A DNA stretch of 60,000 nt from Nematostella vectensis (Eukaryota; Cnidaria; Anthozoa; Actiniaria; Edwardsiidae): contig NC_064044.1 of NCBI RefSeq assembly GCF_932526225.1, positions 8,918,801-8,978,800 on the forward strand, written 5' to 3'. How positions within the stretch are numbered: position 1 is the first letter of the stretch; every line of letters begins with the position of its first letter. This document shows positions 12,001-21,000 of this stretch, piece after piece. The notes under the pieces were generated by a model. The model was not told where the DNA came from, ran no database searches, and saw only the letters and a program-made list of their open reading frames with translations. Both the position numbers and the translations under genes were made by a program.

Positions 12001-15000
12001 TTGTTTATCGATCGATTTCAAAAAGGCGGGAAAACTAAAAACACTCGCGCGCTACCAAATTAAAAATGTAAATGAGTGAAAAGATTCAACAACAAGTAAT
12101 TGGTAGTAATTGGACGACTCTTAGAAGTTACAGGTTTTATCATAGGTGAAGTTGATCCAAACAATAACAAAGAAAGCTGAGTTGTCAGTCCTCACTGCAT
12201 GAATGGACTGTTTAGTTCGAAAAATCCACGGTATGTAGAGAACAAACTTCTGAAGTAAGTTAAAATGAGAAGGCCAATCGCTTTGTGCGGCGTTTTGATT
12301 TGATGGAAATATTGCATTCACAAATAACAGGTAGTACTTATCTTAAAGAGACTTTTCTGGGTCTTTACACCCCTTGTTATTTATCCATTTGTTTGTTTAT
12401 CCGATATAAATAACTTAAGCTTTTTATTTTTTGGCTATCGGTGGCGGCTCGTGATCTTATTGTTTTACTTTGTGTCAAAAATTCTCTCTTCAATCTCTTC
12501 AGGATAATAGAATACCGACTCAAAGTGCTCGTCATCTCACATTATCAACTTTAAGACCTGTTTGTTTCTTGTTTTTGTTTTTTTTTTTTGGTGGCTTTGG
12601 TTTTTTGGTCGATTTTGTTTTAGCGAAATTCGTGCAACCGAACAAAGCAACACAAAAAAGCTCACAAAATGTCCCGCTCCGAATACGGAAAAAGACGGCC
12701 CGCTGATTAAACATTTCTGTTTCTTCTGGGTGTTAGAGTTCGCTACTCGAATGTTCGCTTTCGCTCGTTTTGCAGTTTGAAGGTGGAAAAAATATCAAAA
12801 ACCAAAAAATTGTGAAAAATTTTTCGTAGGGCAATACGGAATTCCGTAATGCCCTCAGAGACGGACAATACGGGAATGTCACGACTACGAATTAGCCAAT
12901 CACAGCGCGCGTACTATCGTAGCCATATAATAATAGCTTATATTGAACCTAGAGGTTCCTTGTACAATATACAATAAAATAAGCTTTGGTACTTTGGTAG
13001 ATTATACGTTCTTGAGATATGATGAAGCAAAGTTGCCATTAATTATGAACAAGTAGTGCTTAAATTTTTGCCCAAATTGGGCAATTCCTGACAAATCAAG
13101 ATTCTTAATATCTCAAGAACAATTTTTAATAAATAAATCTTTAATAAATTTTTAATAAATCTTTCTTTCTCAAGAAAGATTTTTAATATCTCAAGAACGG
13201 ATTATTTACCAAAAAGTACCAAAGCTTATTTTGTTTCACAAGGAACCTCTAGGCAAAAAATCAAACAAATATATGCTAATAAAACCTTACAATTTGAATT
13301 TTGCGATTTTTTTGCTCCTGTCTGGCCGCGCGAGAGAGCTGGGGCAAGTGTATGTGTTTTTTTCCCACAAGTCCTGGCCTTTTTTTTCGGGCGCCCCTTA
13401 CATTTGCCTAGCTCTCTCGCCAACCATCAAAACAAATTAAGAACGATTTCGCGTATTCCGCGTAAAAAACTGCTCTGAAAATCAGCAAAACCGCCAGCTG
13501 TGCAGGCTACATCACCATCATCATTTTTTTTCAAGTATCATATATCACTTCGACATCCATTACCATTACCGTCATCGTGACCAATGCTAACAGTGCTAAT
13601 GCTAAAGCCTAACCTTGTCAGCCTAACCTCGACACCCTTGTTGTCTTGTGTTTTCGTCTCTCATTGCTGTTCGATGATAGCAAGTAGTTAGTTGTGTTCT
13701 CCAGGCGTGTACACAGGGTTAGTGAGAAATCACTAAAATGATCGACGTTTAAGGAATTTGACTCATATTCCGGACGCAAATAAGCCACTAAAGCTGAATA
13801 TGTTTACAACAATTGCAAAAAAGAAATATAACTAACTTTATTGTGCACGATTTAGATACAAGTGTATGGTTTCGCATTGGGTATTGGTTTTATGCATTTT
13901 AACGGAAACCTCAACACAAAAACTGCAAAAAACGGCAATGCAATCAAAAGTTTCGCGACAATGTTGCCATAATTAGCATCTTTTTATTCATTTGAAACCT
14001 CGCGTTCGCAATATAAGTAGAATACTAAAGTTTACTCTTGCAATACTATTTAACAGGGGGTGCTCAGGGTGCGTCCGGAAATTGGTTAATACCACTTTTT
14101 TATCACGCTGCCATGTTATGCTGACCCCTCAATGCCGAGTCACACAAAGCATCCATTTCCATCGGCTAACTCAAGCGAGTTACCGATATATTTTCAATTA
14201 AAGATCATCAATACATTATTATAGACTAAGTTTCCTGGCAAATAAACTGTTGTATTTTCAATAATAAACAATAGCAACAAACAATAGGAGTGGTTGATCA
14301 ACATTCTATAAATGTTGCAAATGCAAACTCAAACCTCCAACTCAAACACTTAAAGCCTCTCTTTCGCGCCAAATTACACAGGACCCCATACTATGTAAAA
14401 AGGTCGATAACAACCTGATTCTTTTCAGCCCCGCCACCACCCAGAGGGCTGACCGTACGATTCACAAGTGAATCATCCCTGCGTGCTGATTGGCTCCTCA
14501 TAACACGTGACAAGGCTAATGGGGTTATCATTGGTTACCAGTATCTTCTCTATAACCAGTCAGGCCTAATGTCCAATGACACCGAGCTAAACACAACGTC
14601 ATCGCACACCTTCAACGATCTTGAGCGGTGCGAGGGTTACGAAGTTCGCGTACGTGCATGGACCGCAGGGGGTTATGGGAACTACAGTATCGTGGAGTTG
14701 CCCAACGAATGTGGTATGAAAATTTAAGAAATAATTTTTTCGAAAATACGAAGCAAATTATTAAGATTTTTGTTCAAAATATATACTATTATTATATTGA
14801 GTACCCTATTCCTCGTTTCAATATTGATAAATTTGTTAGTTTTGAACATGGAATAACTACTATCAGTTTTGCTATTGGATGCTATTAGGTGAAACAAAAA
14901 TCGAGAAAATTTAAAGTTATGGTTATGTAAAGATGGTGGTTTGGGTTATAGATCGGAATATGTAAAGGAAGACAACCACAGCTATCCAAGTCATGCAGGG

Positions 15001-18000
15001 TATTGTCCTCATCTGTTTTCTTATACTATTTGTCTATACTATTTGACTAACTCATAATATTTGTTATTTTTATATCAACCACAGCTATCCCAAGCATCAA
15101 GGATATTGTCCTTATTTGTGTTTTTCATATTAACCATAGCTATCCTATGCATCCAGGATTTGTTCTTTTGTAATTTTTGTTCCAACCACAGCTATTCCAA
15201 GCATCCAGGATTTTGTTCTCATTCGTAATTTTTAATTCAACCACAGCTATCCCAGTTATCCAGTCCCCTTATCTCATACTAATCGCGACCGAGACCAAGC
15301 CCCTCGTCCTTCCACTAAACTACACGTCTATTCCTCCTGCAAGCACTATATGGACTCTGCCAGACAAATCCACTTTAGCTCTCAATTACCAACTTTTCCG
15401 AAGTGTAATAGATGAAGAGACCAAAAGGGTTAGGGATTCAGTGATACATAACAATGAGACGCTGAGCTTTAACTATGTGGTGTCCGGTGACAAGGGGACG
15501 TATACGTGTAACGTGACCAACAGATTGGGCTCGGCTATCGCTACTAGGGACCTCCTTATTGATAATGGTACGTATCTCCCTTGTAGTGATATTTTTATCA
15601 TAATCATTATCATCATTATTATTTTTAATGAATGGGATGACGATGGTGATGATGATGATGAAAATATGATGCTGTTAATGATGTCGATTATGCAAAATTT
15701 AGTATTATGACGTTGAATTATAATGACTGTCATGATGTTACTGTTGTTGATGATGATGATGATGGTGATGATAATGATGGTGATGATGATGATGATGATG
15801 ATGATGAGTAATGACCGGCTTTTGTTTAATCAGATGCAGTTCGTATTACATTTCTACTTAAAATAACAAGTGAAACATATAGCAGCAAGCTCAAGGAGCC
15901 TAAAAGCCCCGAGTTCAATGCTCTTGCGAGCAACATAAAGAAACAGGTAGGTTAATGATGTGTTGGTCTAGATCTTGTACTCTAATACGTTAATACCCCT
16001 TTATAGGGACTCTGTTGAGACTTTCGGATTATCCTCTTTGAGTGGAATGTATGGAACAAATATATAGACTAGAAGCCACTAGCTTTATGGAAGATATAAA
16101 TCCTTCAAACTCTGATCTTTCTAAAGAATCCTCTCGTTAACGAGTCTAAAATGCGCTTCTCTTGCTCCAGATCAGTTTGTTGTATGCAGATAAACAGTCT
16201 TACTCGATACTCCAAGTCAACATAAATTCATTCAGGTAATTGATATATTTATTCCAGCTACATTTGTAAATCTACGCACTTTGCGGTTTTATAAATCACC
16301 AATGACCTGGTGAAATTTTATAGTCCGACGCGCGCTACCGTTGCCACCTAACAGTTGGTATTTTCGGATGGCAGCACTGCCATTTGCACGGACAACGACT
16401 TTGAAATAGGTGTATATATTTTTTTACGAGCAGCTTTCGTATCTTTAGTTTCGAACGTGCGCCTGTTTTTCTTACCAGTAATGGAAGTGTGATGGCAAGC
16501 TTTGATGTCCTTGCAAACCGCACCGCCAGTATCAGTCACGCGTACCTGGAGAAAGATCTAGTGGCTACCATGGTAACCCAAGCTCGTAAGGGTAGCGTAG
16601 GAGAACTCAAAGTCGATGGCGTCATCATTGAAGGTATGTTTATTTTGAGCATCGACCATTTGATATCTCACAGGAATGTTAGGCGTTTTATTTTTTCTTG
16701 CTCGATTTTTTCTCGACCAATAGGCGACTTGCAATAAGAAATCACGTTACTAATTGCGACTGCGCCCGCGTCCCGCCGGAGAGGAACGAGCAACCTCGTC
16801 CCCAGGGTCTCCTGGGTAATTTTTAATAAGGCGCCATATTGAAAATTACCCAGAAAACCCTGGGAATGAGGTATACCTTCAAATGGAAATAAACCTTTCC
16901 TATCAGGAACCTTGCCTGTTCAGTTGAATTTCGCTCTGCCGTCAGCCATAAATTGTTTGCTCGAATGGCTTGTGCAGAATTCGAATTTCTTCAGCAGTTT
17001 GAAAAAAAAATATTTTTTTACCGAAAATGGTAAGAGAAATGTCCGAGAAATAGATGCATGATATTGACATGAATGAAGTAACAGCAGAATGTAAGCAAAC
17101 AGACGATAATGATTAAGTTCAATAGTATTTAAAAAAAACTTAAAATAGAACTTAACAGAGAGTTGATAGCCTCCTACGCGCCGCTCTTAGGGACCGCGCT
17201 TCCCTAGGCCCCACGAGTTAAAACCATGTCCTTAATTTTGATTATTGCGCTAATAAAAAAAAGGTTTCACAGCTTCAAATTAAATTGAATTCGTTTATTT
17301 TTATTTACAAAAATTTTCTGGAGAAAGAGCTCGCAGATGTTTTATGGTAAGTTTGAATAATATTGTAGAACATAACAATAATATGATAAAATCAAGTGTT
17401 GATTCTAAGGACATCAACGCTTTCATAACTTTTCTAATGTTTCTCTAATATTTACTGTTTCTATAATTAAGAAAATTCAATGTCTCTTCTTTTTCCTCAT
17501 CTTCTATTTCTTTTGTTCGTTCTGGCTTCCGTCATTCAAGCTTACACAATTACATTTGGTGCTTTTTGATTGGTCAGTTCCATTCGGAGAGGTTGATTGG
17601 AAACCTTTTCAGTGCTGACCAATGAAAACGCTTCAAGGATTTTGAATGACAGAAGCCAGAATTCGATTAATTTGTTGAAAAGCGTCTGCTCGGCCGAGCA
17701 CGATGAAGGGCCCAAACCCCTCCGCCACCTTTTCCCATAGTCCGTAGCCCAGGACAATAACATATATATACCACAGCTATCCCCATCAAACATAATGATG
17801 ATAACCATATTTGGATATCCACAGGTAACCCACCAGCCGTTAAAAATCTGCAAGTGCATGATGTACAATCGACTTACGTGAAGCTAACGTGGGATCTCCC
17901 AGACTTTCCCAAGGAATATGAGATCGACAGCTTCAGTCTTGAATTCATGAAGCATGGAGACTCTGATTTCAAGAACTCTAAGACCATAGCGAGTGGCGAG

Positions 18001-21000
18001 GCGAAGGCAGGCATGGTGGAAGGACTCGAGCCAGGGACAGACTACTATGTACGCGTTGTGACACATCGCAAGTTGGTCAGTCAGGATGGCAAGAGCGAGA
18101 GACTGGAGATTACTACCCCAGGTGAGATTACGTGCCATGGTAATGTCATCTGACTCGGGATCATGACACCAGGCGTGGTGACGCCAAATGTAAAGGATGT
18201 GACGTCATACAATTAAACTGGAGAGAGCTAAAGACTGGCGATAACGACATCAGAAGAGTTGACGTAATACGCTAACATCAAGCCTTAATGACACATTAAT
18301 AGACTCGGTTGATAATTTAATTGATGTGACATAACAAATAAATGGACTAAGGGTGAGATAACGTCATACAATATTATGAAATCTAAATTATACGACGTCA
18401 CATAAGATTAGAAGAGAGAGACACCAAATGAGATGACGTCATGCAATAGTGTCTCATTTGACTGATATGACGTCACACATGAATATTCTGGAAGAAAGAG
18501 AGACTGGAGACCATCTGAGAAGAGGTCATACCGTAGGTCAAGTCTGAATAATATGGCGCCACAGAAATTAACTGGGAAAGAGCGAATCCTTAACTATCGT
18601 ACTTCCGGTTTTCGTTTTGTTCTCAGACCGGATGTTGAAGGTCATATTGTTAACCATCATACTTCCGGTTGGACTGGCTATCTTCATCGTATCCTTGTTC
18701 TTGGCTGTATTCCGCCCTCGGTGCTCAACTGCTGACAAGCCTCTCCAACCCTCCCCTATGCGTCAGGTATTCACAATTTTCGTTAAAATCGTAATCATTC
18801 CGACCTCTGTCACGCAATGAGTTTGGTAACTCGCGGATACAGAGAAAAGAACGATTCCTTAGAAGTCTATGGTATATGTTCCTGCTACGACATTCTCACT
18901 TTTTTTTGCAATCGTTTCTGTTCGGCAGATCTTCGGCCCACGTGACGGTCCAGCCAATAATGAAAACCTTTACGCGGCATGCTTGCGGGAGTTCCCGTGC
19001 GAATGGAACGAGATCCCGCGGGACGATGTAGATTTCGGAAAAGAGCTCGGGTCGGGCGCGTTTGGGGAGGTTTACGCTGGAACTGTCTCTAAAGACGGGA
19101 AATGCTTGCCGTGTGCTGTAAAGACACTTAAACGTACGTATTAGGGAAAGGGAAGTAGTCACTGAAAGGGTGGGAAATGCTTGCCGTGTGCTGTAAAAAC
19201 TCTTAAACGCACGTATTTAGGAAAATGGGAATAGTCACTTAAAGGTTAGGAAATGCAAACCGTGTACAGTAAAGTCACTCAAACGTACGTAGAAGAAAAA
19301 TGGGTGTGGTCACTAAAAGGGTGGGAAATGCATTCAAAAGACATTCAAAGACACTCAAACGTACGTATGTAGACAAGGGGCGGGCGGCAAGGATATTAGA
19401 CGTGTATAAGGGTTTTGCTTTAAAATGGCAGGGGATTTGGAGTTTACATTGCGTTTTAGAATAGAGTTACTACAATAGTATAGCAGACATATTTTTACAA
19501 GTAAGCTTGTGAAGTGTCAACATGAATTTCCTGTGGGTATCTATTGCTTTTAAGGATTGATTTTATTCCGGAACAATACACAATACTAGAACCACGGCGT
19601 AACATGCCAACGCCAACTAAACTACACCTTGATTAACAGGTCACGCAACAGAGAGGGAGTACCGTGACTTATTCAATGAGCTTAGCATCATGGGACAAGT
19701 CGGCTTCCACCCTGATGTGGTGAATCTGATTGGTGCTTGTACAGTAGATGGTAAGCCTTAAAAGCCGGATTTAGACACCACGATTTAGTCGTATGCATGT
19801 ACAGTAGATGGTAAGCCTTAAGTCGGATCTAGACAGCACGATTTAGTCGTATGCATGTACAGTAGATGGTAAGCCTTAAGCCGGATCTAGACAGCACGAT
19901 TAGGTCGTATGCATGTACAGTAGATGGTAAGACTTAAGCCGGATTAAGAACGATTTAGTCCTATGCATGTACAGTAGATGGTAAGCCTTAAGCCGGATAT
20001 AGACTGCACGATTTAGTCGTATGCATGTACAGTAGATGGTAAGCCTTAAGCCGGATCTAGACAGCACGGTTAAGTCGTATGCGACCTGTCTACGACATGT
20101 CTTAGCCCTGAATTACACACTGCGACTTTCGTAAGCGAGCATCGTAGCGAAGTCGTAGGCTGATTTACACTCTACGACTTAAGTTGTAGAGGGACTGCAT
20201 ACAACTAAAGGTTTTGACTTTCTTCACCCCTGTGTGTAATCATTTTACATTGAACCTATCAGGATCCCTTTGTGTAATCGTTTGACATTCTTCCCCTCAG
20301 GACCCCTGTGTGTAATCATTTGTCATTCTCCCCCTCAGGACCCCTGTGGGTTATCGTCAGCTTGGCAGAGAATGGAAATTTGTTGGACTACCTGCATCTC
20401 CACAGGAAGCCCAACTATCAGTACCACTCGTACGAGAATATCCCAACTGTCTCCACTGAACAGCCCGAAGAGATCAGCTACGTGCAGAAGCTAAAGTTTG
20501 CTCACGGAATCGCACAAGGCATGAGGCACTTGGAAAAACACAAGGTGCTACTCTGATTCATTTATACTGCGGAAACGTCCCTGCAAGAAATGCTTTACAT
20601 GCATGCTCTACCTTTACATGCCCCCTGAAAATCAACAATCTGATAGATTCCCCCACTCTCCGTACTGATCTGATTTATTTAGGCTGCGGAAAGATCACAG
20701 AAAGAAATTCCATGCTTTAAATTTACTTGCTCCCTGAAAATCAACAATCTGACAGATCACTAAATGGCCGAAGGTTTACTTATCCTAAAAAAAGTTGTTA
20801 ATGGGGCAGCGTCATGGTACTGGGAATGTCTGGAGTCAGTGTTTATTTTAGGCTTTTGACTGTCTACAAACAGTTGAACTTAAGCTTACAATGCCTTGTT
20901 AAAATAATATTCAATATTTCATTGAAAATTATGTTTATTGACAGTTTGTGGTCATTTCCTTTGACGTTTAGTCCCCCCACATGTACTGAAGGCTCATAAG

